Notes: generated by a model from the sequence alone, not told the origin. Positions 1-12,083 are shown, counted from the stretch's first letter. The stretch: 64,000 nucleotides of DNA from Deroplatys truncata (GCA_030765065.1 CM060978.1:114495692-114559691), one strand, 5' to 3'. Translations and numbers: made by a program.

Positions 1-1985
1 ACACAACCAAAACATAGAAAGGCTGCAATAATAACACTGCAAATAATCATACCCAAACCAAAAGTAATAGAACAATAACCAAATTGACAAACCCAGAACA
101 GGAACGAAAATACAAATTTTCGTGGGGAAAATATTCCTAGACATGGTAGCAACCTAACTATTATCAAAATAGGAACCAGGGGCCATCATACACGGAGCAA
201 ATGGGAAACAGGTAGACAAATGAATCAAACAACAAATCCTCAAAATACAAAACTAACAACTTCTCCACCACATATGGTAGAAATTGATACCCCAACACCT
301 ACAATGCATTAGGAAAACTAAATGAGGACTATTACTTAACTGTGACTAATGGTCCTATGACACAGACAAACTGATATCTGGAGATATCCGCCCAGAAATG
401 ATCGGCAGTGATGCCAACGTCCCCAAAAGAATCGGAACACCACAAAGGAGTCCCTTACAAAATACTTCACAGAATAATGTAATGCTACGTGAGGATCTCT
501 CAAACAACAAAATAGAGTTAATGAACTCACCATATATAAACATAAATATCATGCGTAAAACTTATGAAGCCATGTTAGATACTGGAGCTACAACGACTGT
601 TTGCAGCGAGATATTATTCCAGGAACTTATAAAGAATAACATAGTAAACTTTTTACCATTATGTGGAGTTTATTGTAGTGTAGCAATAGGAAAACGAAGA
701 GAGGGAATCAATCATCAGGTCATGTTTAAGATACAAATTGGAGGCTGAGAGAGTGAAATCATTGCATTAGTTGCATCAAAGTTGGCAACTAACATAATCG
801 TGCATAGTGATATTTTGTATTATTGAATGAGATTGGGGCAGTGCATATTAATAATTAATGAAGGCAGAAACGAGATAATTATTCCTTTGCTGGAAGAAAA
901 ATGCAATAATAATGGGAATATAGGAAATAGAGGAAATAGAAATAGAAGCAGAGAGATCTTTTATAGAACTTGTAATTGTTGATGAAAAAGGGTAGATAAT
1001 AAGAATAAATATATTTAAAGAAGAGGAGATAAAGAAGAATTATAAACAAACGAGAAGAAAAGAGCCAGATACAACTAACTACATAAATTTTGAAAAGAGG
1101 TAGAAGAATGCCATAACATAACCAAAGAACAGAAGAATAAATTGATGAATATATTGCTTAAATATAAAAATGTATTTTCTGAGAAACCTGGAAGATGTAA
1201 CACCTACATACACAATTTACGTAGAAGGTGTAAAGCCATATACACATAAATGTAGAGATATCCCCAACTAGATACGTAAACAGGCAGATGAAGTAATCCA
1301 GAACATGTTAGAGAATGGAATAATTGAATTATCAGACACACCGTATATAAATGCTTTGTGTTGGATTCATAAAAATCTAAAATAAGTTATTAATGACTTT
1401 AGATGCTTGAGGGACATATTATTTACTGTGTCATAGAAATCATTCAGATTGTGTAGACCATTTTTAAATTATAGAAAATTTGACAAATTACACAATAAAT
1501 GCAATATCATCTTTCACACCAGCAGAACAAATGCTAGGAAAAGTACCCAAACTAATTTTCAGTGTATTAGCAGATACAATTCCCAAAGACAAGAATTAAC
1601 AAAAGAAAAAAATGCATTATAGCTTTTAGAAGAATGCACAAGAAAGAGAAGAAAGAAGAGAAAAGTGAAAAGAAGAAAGAAGAAATGGGAGTCATTGATA
1701 AATGACAAAGTATTACTAAGAAAAAGATATTTATCAGATGCTGGTAAGAAAAGCACCTACAAGATGGAATTATTATCTATACACTGGACCATATATCATT
1801 ATAGAAACATTTGGAAATCATGCATATGGATTGCAAGACGCAAATGGAAAATTCATTGTCAAAACCATAAAAAAAAAACAAAAAAATATCAGATCATTTA
1901 AACAACTCCTAGGAGAGGAAGAGGAAGAAGAAGATTTTTATACCACACAAACAAACACTTACACAAAACACTACACTTTATTATT
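1..1985 (+). mobile_element. Ty3/Gypsy-type LTR retroelement fossil (gag tail, protease, partial RT, integrase C-terminus)
   Basis: A broken Ty3/Gypsy-like element whose left end lies outside the window. A retroviral aspartic protease is visible around 565-745, with the active-site string AMLDTGATTTVCSE. The start of a reverse transcriptase domain is recognisable around 1190-1420 (an IIELSDTPY-like stretch). An integrase C-terminal domain lies around 1500-1900 (TPAEQMLGKVPK, then LYTGPYIIIETFGNHAYGLQDANGKF). The order gag, protease, polymerase, integrase is that of Ty3/Gypsy. It is old, with many breaks (roughly ten or more), and holds no long open frame. The protease resembles that of the 12.8-20.2 kb element, so the two may be related. 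No LTR was identified. Confidence 0.75.
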
Positions 1986-2773
1986 TTTAAAAAATGTGTA
2001 TATAATTTGATTATGTAAAAGCATATATTTCGTGGAAGAAATTTCCTTTCCTTTCACTTTATATAAATGGAAACCTGATTCATTCAATGTAAAAATAATT
2101 GTTAATGGTATTCATATAAAGAAGCAAAGTATAATGCCATAAAGTGAAATAAAAGAAAAGGTCATTCGATGTAGAATTTAAATCAGTTGAAAGAGACGTA
2201 TGAATTTAAAATGATGTAAAAGCAAGTGAGAATTGTAATTCCAAGAGATGAATAATGCTTAATGCATTTATCATGCTATGTATTATTGTGTTAATAAATT
2301 GAATTGAGAAGTGATAGAAAATATTGTGGAAAGGATTTAAAATATTTGCAAAGATGGTTTATATTAGAATTAATTTGTTTAATATAAAAAGAAAGGAGAA
2401 GAAAAGTGACTAACGCTATTAAGGAAATTACATTAATCTGAAAGAACGAAAACAATGCTTTTGCAACATAAATACACAACAGAAATGAAATATACAATTA
2501 AAAGAGAAAACTAAATTAGACATATGTGAAATAAGGAATTAATATTGTTAATTTGTCATTAGCTGCATTAAAATGTAAATTGTTTAGCGCAAACATATAT
2601 GTTAGAATTTATTTCATTACGCTTAGCAACAGCATAAAAAATAAACAACTTTCAATTTCTTTAAAAGATCTTAAGAAAATTTTCAAGACGCCGACATCTT
2701 GAGCAACGCTCAAGTAAATTATTTTCAATTGTAAAACATATTACATTGTTGTATGTACTAAGACTTCAATAGT
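1986..2773. other. AT-rich stretch without recognised gene
   Basis: I see no coding sequence, RNA gene or repeat that I can name. It directly follows the Gypsy fossil's integrase and could contain its downstream untranslated region or LTR, but no matching LTR copy is present in the window. Confidence 0.5.
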
Positions 2774-2787
2774 CAACAAACATTGGT

Positions 2788-3014
2788 ATTAACAACATTT
2801 TGTTTGTTAACGACGCTGTCAATTGCGAGGATCATATCAGCGCCGCCGGTGTGCCAGAAGTTTGTACCGCAGGAGTTCTTTTACATATTAGTAAATCTAC
2901 TGACATAGTGGTGTCGCTTTTAAGCACACTTAAAAACCATCAGTCTGTGCCGGTTTGAACCAGCAACCTTGTAATCAGAAGGTAGCACCTAACCAACTGA
3001 GCCACCCAGACCGA
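2788..3014 (-). mobile_element. tRNA-headed SINE, family A, copy 1, with 14-bp target duplication
   Basis: Read on the minus strand, the right end is a tRNA-like head with an A-box-like TGGCTCAGTTGGTTAGG and a B-box-like GGTTCAAACC about 35 bases later. A non-tRNA body follows, running to a tail near 2788. The 14-bp direct repeat CAACAAACATTGGT flanks it at 2774-2787 and 3015-3028, as expected for LINE-mobilised insertion. A second, head-truncated copy lies at 25802-25998. The head is only tRNA-like; it should not be annotated as a tRNA gene. Confidence 0.85.
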
Positions 3015-3028
3015 CAACAAACATTGGT

Positions 3029-3649
3029 GATATTCAGTGAATTATTCAACTAAAGAAATGAACTGGACTAAGTAAAATTGGAAACATAAAAGCTAATTAT
3101 TGTACTACGATACAATTTCACATTGCCTGAAAGGAAATTTACGTGCATTTAATTATGATACACTGTGATTTAATTGCCTTACATTTTCTCAAACACGTTA
3201 GAAAATTCCTGTTGATTCAAGAAGTCTCATGCTCATTGCAGAGCTAAATGCATTTAAAATCATATGAATAAGCCGGACATAAACTACAAATTAGATTAAA
3301 ACGTGCACAAAAATTTTATAATGTAACGGCAATTAGCATGGACCAACAATCACTGAATTAAGTTGTATTCCGCCAACTTGCACATCTACCAATCAGGCGG
3401 GTACAATATTACCAACTTATTCACTGGCGCCGTAATTTCAAATAAGGCAATCACGAGTTACAGAGTACGAGGCGACCAGATCCAGAGCCGCAGCAGAGAG
3501 CTGAACCCAGGACCAGCTCACACATCGTTACGAACTCCACTTACCAGCTTCAACATGGCACCTCATCGTGTGGCTAAATATTCCCACTTCAGAAATCTAC
3601 GGCAACACCATTTTGCAATGTTAAAGTAGCACTATCCTTCAGTCATCTT
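3029..3649. other. No recognised gene
   Basis: AT-rich sequence grading into a more GC-balanced stretch near 3460-3560. A short open frame at 3363-3629 on the plus strand has no recognisable domain and I do not call it a gene. Confidence 0.5.
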
Positions 3650-4109
3650 TGGCCTCATAGATTTCGCCTGTATAGCAGTGGCGTCCACTCCGATAATACG
3701 AAAAATTTCCTCTTGCGTTCTTAAGGGAGTAGTAAGAACATCAATCCATGAATGTGAAAAAGCATGCCATTACATCGTGGATAGCGCACCTCCGTGTTAG
3801 AAACTTTGGTGGCAATAGCGATCGCAACGATTTTGCCATATCGTTCCGGCCTGTTAGTCCGGAGCATCTTATCGACACGGTCCTGCTAATATTATCTACC
3901 TTTATCCCAAAGCTCTCCAAGTTGACATGTTGCTTAACTTCCTTTAATAACTCAGTATAAGTTCTTTGTACAGGAATAAAAGTTATAGCTACCGTGTACG
4001 TACGCGAGGAAGCAGATCGCGGTCGAGGTCCCAATCGGGGCCTACTAGATCCAGCATCCTGCCGTCGAGGGGCATGCAGCAATATGGTCACACCAGAGTT
4101 TGTAAGCAA
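3650..4109 (-). pseudogene. R1-clade LINE ORF1 (gag-like) fragment
   Basis: The minus-strand translation contains RTYTELLKEVKQHVNLESFG and continues with a pattern typical of the RNA-binding ORF1 protein of R1-clade LINEs (TY.E.LK.VK..VN...LGIKV..I.RT). The frame is open from 4109 to 3741. It then shifts, and the next frame carries LRTQEEIFRIIGVD and a QAKSMRP stretch down to about 3650, again like this family. No zinc knuckles, endonuclease or reverse transcriptase adjoin it, so this is an isolated scrap. It does not overlap the R1 LINE at 6.8-11.3 kb, which keeps its own ORF1, so it came from a separate insertion. Plus-strand frames over it are shadows. Confidence 0.6.
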
Positions 4110-4179
4110 TATTCAAGAATTTTCCGGAAACGCTCAGTTCGCCTGCCGTTACCTAGTAGTAGTTACGGCCGTTTTGGTG

Positions 4180-4475
4180 GTGGTTGCAGGGGCGATGGAG
4201 GTGTTTGCAATGGTAGTGGTGATGGTGGTGGTAAGGTAGTTGTAACTGCGGTGGTGGTAGCCGTAGTTATGCTAGCAATAGTAGTACTAGTAATGATGTA
4301 CACATTTGTTGCAGTTGCACTCTTGTGGTAGTAGAATTTACGACAGTTGTGATGATAGTTTTAGTAATTACGGTAGTTGTGGTGGTGGTAGCAGTAGCAG
4401 TTACGATAGTTGTGGTGGTGGTGTACGGTGAAAGTGGTAGCAAGAGTTATGGCAGTAGTGATAGTTACGATGTGA

Positions 4476-4555
<80 letters not shown>

Positions 4556-4567
4556 CTAGTAGTAGTG
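4180..4567. repeat. GT-rich tract ending in a long (GTA)n microsatellite
   Basis: Degenerate GTGGTG/GTAGTA repeats from about 4180 become a nearly pure GTA trinucleotide run at about 4475-4567, with one CTAGT interruption near 4556. The valine-rich open frames here are translations of the repeat and are not genes. Confidence 0.95.
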
Positions 4568-6799
4568 GTGCATATTTTTCTAACTGTGGATGAAATTCTT
4601 AATGATAGTCCTTTATTTTTTGTAAAACATAAGCTTAATTCTTAATTTGGGTTAATCTATTATCATTATTGTGATTGGGATAATACCCAATAGGATGCTG
4701 AATATCGGCGACACTCAAAGAAATTACACGATTTGACATAAGAAAAAAATTACAGAGAGCGGTAAAAGTTATTGCAATGGAAGCTGAAGATTAGATATTG
4801 TCAGGATATACGAGCATATTATATACTGAAAACTGCCAGTTTTAGCCCTATCCAAATCTGTCATGAATTTAGTTGCAGATGTACTCATTCGGTGTGATAC
4901 CTGTTTACAAATGTTGATTATGGACGTCTCTTCTTTCTATTTGGAAGCTCGGACTTCCGAAGCAAGTGACTTGCGTTGCGACATGAAAAAGACAATAACA
5001 TCAACTATGTGTTACCAGTAGGCAAACTTAAGCGAGGGAAAAGCCTTTGTTAAATTGTATACGCAAGTATATTAATAATAATAATGATAATAATAATTCA
5101 GAGTGGACTTAAACGAATCTTCTCAGTAACTACTTGTAGTACTTCTATAAACAATCATCCGGTAAAATAATGTTTCTATTTATTTAATTACACTATATAT
5201 ATTCCGGTTTTAGTTACTCCATATAAAATATCTTTTCTGCATTTACAATTCCAAAACTCTCCAAAAAATCCTTACATGCGTCATGGTATCTCCAAAAACA
5301 ACCCTGCTAAAATTACACAGATTCCTATGAATGGTTCCAAAATTATAAGAAACTAACTCAAAATTCTTAATAAATAATCTTAAATTGTTTTAAAATATCA
5401 TTCATTACCATACAATATAATAAATCCTCGAGCCCTTGCTGATTATGCATTCGCTTTTAACAGAGTAAACGGGTAACGTGTTGCATAAGTGTAATTAAGT
5501 TTCTTCCAAAACTTGAATAATTCTTGGTAATTTATAGGGTCCTAACGAATAAAACATATCTAGTGTCTGCAACACAAGCAGCACGCTTCACGTACATAAT
5601 TACATAGTAATCTTCTTTTCCGGGTATTGGAAAAGTCAAATGCTATTCATTCTACACCGTAAATAGTTCGCTGTGCGAAACATTGTTTCCCTCTCTTCTG
5701 CTTGCAAAAGCTTGAAGAGATTCTGTTACAACAGTGTGTGATGATATTGCAATTCGCCTGCAGGCATCCTGCGTTACTTTTGAAGAGGTTGGGGTTGTAA
5801 AGGCGAGGGTAGGCATTCCCATTCTATTTAATTTATAATATGCATACACGTGCACAGGAGTAATGTACAACGTCCTTCAAAAGTCACTTTGAATCACTAT
5901 AAATCCAATAACATTCAAGCAATGTTATGGAATCATAAAAATATACTAAAGTCTAAAACTATTTTCTGCTATACTACTGCAGCTCAAGTTTTATGTACGT
6001 TTATTGTATAAATCGATAACAGTTTCGAAATTTTCAAGTCCCAAACTTGAATCATTTGCTTTCCTCTTTTAATTGAGGAACACTTTTTAAACAAAATGTT
6101 GTTACTTATCCTCAATTTTGTAACTCTAATTTAGCAACTCTCGCATGACATAGCGCAACATCTCTCATTTGATGAAAACATTGTTTATGTGTTTGTTACT
6201 TATCTTTAATGTACTATTAATTTTGAATTCTTTTGCTTTAGAATTATTCATAAATAACATAATAAAATAAATATATTTCTTAGGGCTACTAACAGCAATT
6301 CTTCAGGTTGATTAATCTTTTGGTAAACTTGTTAATGAAGGGAGAAAAATCATCTTATGGAAAACCTAATCTTAAAGCAAAATGAACTGTTACTTAGTAT
6401 TATTTTCTCTAGTAAATGGGGGTAGCTGATTGGATTCAGCCTTGCTTACCCTTGCATGTTTACGATTTTGTAATTGTATTTGTATTGCAATAAGAACTTT
6501 TAAAATGTAGGCCATAGTTCTGTGCTTAAATATTAGTATACCTTGGGTCAAGGCAATAATAAAGCAAAAAGAATCTTTCTCAATGACTGAGAAAATATAG
6601 AATATTTAAAAATTAAATAGAATATTCTATAAGTTAGTAACCCAGGCAACTACAGGGATTTTGCAATCAGATTATCAGTAGATGCATTACGACATTCTTA
6701 CGCTAATAATATATAAATTTCAACCAGGTGGGCTATTATTTACTGGTTTGTCTTAACCACAGAGTTCTCATCCTGTAATTCAGGGTCGCACTGAACGTG
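4568..6799. other. Long stretch without recognised gene or element
   Basis: AT-rich, probably single-copy or very old sequence. I see no open frame over 75 codons with protein-like character, no RNA gene and no repeat matching others in the window. Short runs of TAA and AT occur near 5070-5100. Confidence 0.5.
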
Positions 6800-7116
6800 C
6801 GAAGTGTTGTGCTTCAACTACTCAATGTCCTTTTCCTGGTAAACATGCACGCGGTTTACGGGTGGTGGTTAAAGGGTACACTGAATGCTTGTGGGCAGAT
6901 ACTGCACTGCTTTTCAGGGTCTATGCATGATGATAACTGCATAGTGGCACTACAGAATGGCACTGGCTGGTTTGAGAGTCCCCGTTTTTTATTTTTATAG
7001 CAGGGGAAAATCTTTCAAAGACGCGACCAGGCGAGTTGGATTTCCACCAAGTAACTGCTGGGAGTAATGCGCACATCGTGGGACTACCTTTCGGTATTCC
7101 TTCGCGTATGTGGCAC

Positions 7117-10040
7117 TCATATTTTAGTCCTTTTTTCATCTTTTTCTTTTCCTTTAAGTATGCTAGTTATCATTTCTTCAATGATTCTCCACTTCTTTTC
7201 GTTTTCTAGCATTTGTATAATAATACTGTCCACGTTATATCTTGCCCAATTTGTCGCGCGTATTTCTGCCTTAAATTACTCCACTTGTTACATATTAATA
7301 TTGTATGTTCAGGTGTGTCTTTTTCTTCACAGTATGTGCTGGCCTCACTGTTTACCAGGTTCATTTTATATAAATAAGTTTTAAAACGTCCGTGTCCAGA
7401 TAAGAATTGTGTAAGTTTTCTATTCAGCCAAGGTTCTATATTTGGTATCAAAGTCTTGGTCCATTGTGCTGTTTCGCTATCTAATTCCCATTACGTTTGT
7501 CATGTTTTAATAGAGGTATCCTTTGCCTGTGTTCTATGTATATTGTTATTTATATTTCCATATGACCGCTCTTTGGCTAATAAATGTATGGGTATAGTTC
7601 CTGCTATAACTTGGATTGCCTTAGTAGAAACTGTTCTATACGCACTTGCTATTCTTATTGCAATCTTTCGCTGCAGTCTTTCGATTATTCTTCTATATGT
7701 TTTCTTTTCTATCCAAGCCTTCCAGGCTGGAGCACAGTAAAGGATTATGGAGTTATTTACACCCCCAAGTACTTTTCTTTTCCCTTGTTTCGGTCCTCCC
7801 ATATTTGCCATAAGCCGTCCCAGGGCTGCAACAGTTTTTTCTACCTTACTAGCCACATATTTTATGTGTGTCCACATACTCATATTGTGTCCAATTTGGA
7901 CTCCTATATATTTCAGGCAGTTCTTAGCACTCATTTTCTGGTTATTAAAACTTATTAGTATTTCTTTTAACGTTCTTCTTCCCTCCAGGATAACAATTTC
8001 GGTTTTTTCAGGTGCCAAACCTAATCTTTTTTGGATCATGCAGATATCAATCTTATTCATGGACCTCCATTTCCTCTCTTGTATTTCCAAAGACTAGTAA
8101 TGCCAGATCATCGGCATATCCAATCGTTTTAGATCCTGCTGGTAATTCCAGATTTAAGACCCCTCATAATAAAGGTTCCATAATGTTGGTCCCAAAACGG
8201 AGCCTTGGGGTATCCCGCAGCTCACAGCCAGCGTTGTACTTTTTCCTATTAATATATACCTATCTTCGAGGTGGCTACAAATAAGTCTAATTAAATATAG
8301 GGCTATTTTTCGCCTTTTTAACTCTCTTATAATTCCTTCCCATGGCGCTGTGTTGAAAGCATTTTTAACGTCAAAAGTGACCATAACAGCGTATTTGTTT
8401 CCTTCTTTGATTCCATCCTTTACAGTTCTTTGTATTAACTCCACAGCTCCTACCGTCGATATACCCTTTCTGAAGCCAAATTGTGTTTGTGCTAACCCTC
8501 CCTTTTGCTCAATCTCTTCTACGAGACGTTTGTTGATTATCTGCTCAAAGACTTTTCCTATGAAATTTGTTAGGCACAAAGGTCTATATGCCCTTGTGCC
8601 ATCTCCTTTTTTGGGGGGGCGCTTTTCTATAAGTATGAGTCTAGCTTTTCCATTCTATTGGGAAATCCCCTTTAAGTAGGAACGCATTTACTGTATTTAC
8701 AAATATATCAGGTCTATGTTCCGCAATAACTTTAATAACTTATGGAGGGATTCCATCTGGTCCCGCCGCCTTTCCTGCTTTAATTCAATATACAGCCTCG
8801 AGTAGTTCCTTACTGTTGCATAAAGGTATTTCTTCTCTGCTTACTTTTACCGATGGCCAGGCATTTATTTTATGTTCTGGGAACAACGTTTTTGCTATTC
8901 TTAGCTGCTCTTCATCTGTGGCCTGCAATGGTGATCTGGCCCCTATCTTCCCTGTAACTATTTTATATCCAAGACCCTAAGTACCTGCATCTATAGCGGT
9001 AAATAGTTGGTCCAATGCAATCCTTTCTGCTAATTTAATAGCATCTTTTAAGGCTTTTCTGCACTCGCGGTACCGGTTTTGTATTTCATACTTCTCGTGA
9101 TTATCGAAATGTATTTTACGATTTGCCTTTGTCACTTTTCTCCTCACCTCAGTACTTTGTCTTCTTAATTGAGCTATGTTGTCATTCCACCAGTATGCTG
9201 GCTTATGTTTCCAGTAACCATGTTTCTTGCTAAGTGCATAATTACATGCACTTTCCATTAATTGTTTCAATTCACTCGGTTCGTATCTAGTACTCAATCG
9301 TCCACTTTCTTGATCCACCTTTGTGAGTAATACATCTTTATTCTCTTACTTATATCTCCAACTTTTCATTTGTTTCTTTGGTTGTTTTGTTTCTATGAAC
9401 CTTGTTTCTGTAGTTCAATATATATTCTTATGGTAACTTAAGTCTTCTTCTTCATCCACATACCAGTTTCGGACCAGTTTTCCTATTTCTGTTGAGCATA
9501 TTGTAACATCTATGTATGACGACCCATTATTCCTTTCAAAGGTGGGTACTTTTCCATAATTTAAAATATTATAGTCATTTTCATTTATCTACTCTTCCAG
9601 AGTGCTTCCTTTCTTATCTTCAATCGGTGAACCCCATAGATATGCTTTTGCATTAAAGTCCCCTCCGATTAACACTTTCTTTTTGTTTTTCCCTTGTTGT
9701 TCACTATTACGTCGTATTTTATTCATGTAATGTTGAAGTTCTTCTTCATTAATGGTAGGCGAAACATAACAAGAGTAAATGACCATTTCATCTAATTCTA
9801 CCCTTACATATCCTTTCCCGTTCCCAGTTTCGCGTACGTTTAAACCAGTTGGTGCTATATATAGCAGCATCTATATATTCGTCTGTTATCCATGCTGGAT
9901 TAAATTTTGCCATGTTTCTATTTGGTTCTGCTATTATTGCTAAGTTCACTTTATTTACTGCACATTTATGCATCATTAATCCATTGCTTGTTTACTCCTA
10001 TCAAGATTTACCTGTATTAATTTCGTTTTTGATTCGTGAA
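7117..10040 (-). pseudogene. R1-clade LINE ORF2: endonuclease-reverse transcriptase, broken
   Basis: This encodes the enzyme that nicks the target and copies the LINE RNA there. From the N-terminus: an IQVNLDRSKQAMD-like start and IIAEPN near 10020-9900; GGDFNAKAYLWGSPIEDKKG near 9640-9600; an LSYHKNI string where the family has LSDHR, so the catalytic Asp seems lost; an SWWxD-type linker (YWWNDNIAQLRR) near 9190; and RT motifs QFGFRKGIST, VTFDVKNAFNTAPW, CGIPQGSVLGPTLWNL and an intact GYADDLALLV box near 8120. The thumb (LAPEKTEIVILEGR, GGPKQGKRKVLGGV) runs down to about 7500. A C-terminal Cys/His segment (YCEEKDTPEHTILIC) lies near 7330 and the stop is at 7117-7119. The length matches roughly 970 residues. 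Frame shifts and stops break it into about six to eight pieces. Confidence 0.85.
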
Positions 10041-11280
10041 AACGTTCCTTTTATCCCTTTCTGAGCCAAAACGAGTCCCCTATATTCAGGACATCGCATT
10101 GTCTCCGCCTTGTGTTCTTGAGATTGACATAAATAGCATGTTGTTCCATTTTTGCATTCTTTAATTTCATGTGCTGTTTCACCACAATTGTGATATATTA
10201 ATTCTATTTTTTGCTTTGAGCAATCATTTACCTTGTCTCTCCCTCTGTAGCATTTGTAGTATCTTTTCAAGATGTTTGTAGCTTTTATTCTCAATCTGTC
10301 GCATCCATCTCCTATTCTCCTCTTATTTATTAATATATTTGCTGCCTCTGTAGTAATAGTTACAAGGCATACTTTACACCTTGTACGTTAGCTTTTTCTG
10401 CCACTTTCAGGTTAAAAATTTCATTTTTATTCAGTTCTTGTTTCACTACTGCTTTAATTTCATCATCCTGTACAGTTTCTAAAATCATAATTGTTTGGTT
10501 TAGTGTTTTCACTTGGACCTCTGCAATATTTTCTAGCTTTGTAGTTAGCAGTTGTTGAAAGGCTTGTCTTTCAATTGCATCATTTCCTTTAATTTTTAAT
10601 TTGACACTTCCATCTCTGTTTTTGTTCCTCTGGTTGATAATTACTCCTTTGGTCTTTACATTTTGTTTAACATTTTTTATAATATCTGCATAGGTCCTCT
10701 CTCCTATATGCTTCAGAATTATAGTATCTTCGTTTTTTAACTTCTTCCATCTGGTTTTCCTGTGTATCATTTTCCCATTTCTTGATACTATACATTGGTA
10801 TCTGTATATCATTTTTTCTCCCAAAGTACTCCAGTACTTTCCTTAGATATACTTCTATCCTCCACAAATTTTGTGGTTATACATGTAGTGTTTGCTCTTA
10901 CGTTTTTTCTAATGGTATTCAAGATCTTTTCAAAATTTGTCATTAAGTTTATCTTATTTTTAATTGTCCTTCCTCCATCTTCTGTAGCAATAACATAAAT
11001 AAATCTTTTATTGTTCCTATCCTCGAGGTCCTCTCCCACTGTCTCATTTAATGTCATACAACAGATCATCTTTCCCACATTTAATTTAACTTCGTTAATT
11101 ATCTTTTGTATTTGTGGATTTATACATCTAATCTTGTTCACAATCTTTCCTTCTGTATCCTCTACCCCTTTCTACCTCTTTTCTGCCCCTAACGGAGTCC
11201 CCGTTAATTTACCAGTTTTAGCTGACTGAAGGAGAGGAGATGAGAGGGAGGATATGCCTTGAATGTCTGGTATCGCACCT
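10001..11280 (-). pseudogene. R1-clade LINE ORF1: gag-like RNA-binding protein with CCHC knuckles, broken
   Basis: The nucleic-acid-binding ORF1 protein that coats LINE RNA. A lysine-rich N-terminal part (11280-10825) is followed by a central domain (10824-10360; RTYADIIKNVKQNVKTKGV, then an RRM-like stretch). The end carries cysteine-rich knuckles at 10260-10080: YHNCGETAHEIKEC is a clean CX3-GX3H-type knuckle, flanked by a degenerate YYKCYRGRDKVNDC and by CYLCQSQEHKAETMRC. The stop at 10001 overlaps the start of ORF2, as is usual for R1 elements. At least two frame shifts separate the three readable parts. The true start codon is not certain; coding-like sequence continues upstream of the first methionine at 11141. 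Confidence 0.75.
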
Positions 11281-11415
11281 AACTCTGTAACAATTGAAAG
11301 ATGAGGTAGAAACTACAAACAATACAATGCAAAATTATGAGCATAGTATATATGATTGACGTAGTTGCAACAAGTTACTACTGGTCTAAAAGAAAGTAAC
11401 ACTTTTGTTTCTTTG
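11281..11415. other. Short spacer, possibly LINE 5' remnant
   Basis: It lies between the readable start of the R1 LINE ORF1 and the composite SINE. Nothing is recognised; it may be LINE 5' sequence. Confidence 0.3.
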
Positions 11416-11428
11416 TCTAACCCATATA

Positions 11429-12070
11429 AAGGTAAGGTAAAGGTACGAACGAAACGGGGTCCCCGAAAGTAGGCCACAATGGCCCTTTTTGCTTCTAGCG
11501 TGACCCCTGGGAAGGACGGATGAGGAAGAGACCCGAAGGCAATCAGATCCAGATTACTAAGGGCCTAAACATTGACGGGGTCCTTAACTTTCCCAGATGG
11601 AACGCATTCGATGCGCTCGGGTCCGTCCGCAAGTCCTTAACCCCCTGGGCCCCCCAAGGGGTGCCCGCCCGCAAGTCCTTAACTCCCTGGCCCCCCAAGG
11701 GGCGCCCGCCCGCAAGTCCTTAACTCCCTGGCCCCCCCAAGGGGCGCCCGCCCGAGAGCATCCGGAGGCGGGACCTAAAGCAGTTCTACAACGACGCCAG
11801 GGAAGAAACCTCTACCGAGCGCGCATCCACCGCTCAGCCACAACCAACCGAACACTGTCGCCTGGTCCTGAAACAGATGACAAGAAAGATGATGCGTACA
11901 GAAAAAGAGAGGAAGAAGAGTCGTGGTAGAAAATGAATCACACCAGCATTCGTCTGCCGATCCGAAGAAACCACGAAAAACCCCTGGGCCAGAGTGGGCA
12001 GTCGCTGGGATCGAACCCAGGATCTCCGGAATGCGAGACGCACACGTTACCGGGAGCCACTTCTCTCGGC
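11429..12070 (-). mobile_element. Composite tRNA-headed retroposon (family F) with internal GC-rich tandem repeats
   Basis: On the minus strand it begins at 12070 with a tRNA-like head: an A-box-like GTGGCTCCCGGTAACGTG followed by the B-box-like GGTTCGATCCC. A long body follows, then three GC-rich tandem units of 41-42 bases (11628-11752), another unique body, and a CCTTTA/TACCTT-type simple tail at the left end. The 13-bp direct repeat TCTAACCCATATA flanks it at 11416-11428 and 12071-12083, so it moved by target-primed retroposition. At about 640 bp it is long for a SINE. The GC content is far above its surroundings. Open frames across it are incidental. Confidence 0.8.
11628..11752. repeat. 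Three 41-42-bp GC-rich tandem units inside the family F retroposon
   Basis: Units begin with CGCAAGTCCTTAAC at 11628, 11670 and 11711. Each continues through a CCCTGG, C-run, AAGGGG and GCCCGCCC block. Units differ at only a few positions, which suggests local expansion in this copy or its source. Confidence 0.85.
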
Positions 12071-12083
12071 TCTAACCCATATA

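Larger units (their letters stand above)
6800..11280 (-). mobile_element. R1-clade non-LTR retrotransposon (LINE), near-complete but decayed
   Basis: A minus-strand element with ORF1 (gag-like, zinc knuckles) at about 10001-11280 and ORF2 (AP-type endonuclease, linker, reverse transcriptase, C-terminal domain) at about 7117-10040. The ORF order and a short ORF1/ORF2 overlap match the R1 clade, as does the endonuclease-RT layout without RNase H. About 300 bases downstream of ORF2 are probably 3' UTR; the exact 3' end is unclear. ORF1 appears to start before the readable 5' boundary, so the element may be 5'-truncated. Several frame breaks separate the pieces. A composite SINE inserted just upstream (11429-12070). 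Confidence 0.85.

Noticed and set aside
2940-3014. tRNA genes at the tRNA-like segments (also near 12000-12070, 19095-19177, 21370-21450, 27050-27106, 28080-28140)
   Set aside because: They lack proper acceptor and anticodon stems, and continue into SINE bodies with target duplications in several cases.
3425-3432. TGGCGCCG as a retroelement primer-binding site
   Set aside because: No LTR ends next to it and no gag follows; an 8-base match alone is weak.
4325-4645. 106-codon Val-rich open frame
   Set aside because: Translation of the GTA repeat; no start context or domain.
11520-11929. Proline-rich open frames with repeated SLTPWPP units
   Set aside because: They are frames through the GC-rich tandem units of the family F retroposon, and unit length variation would shift them.
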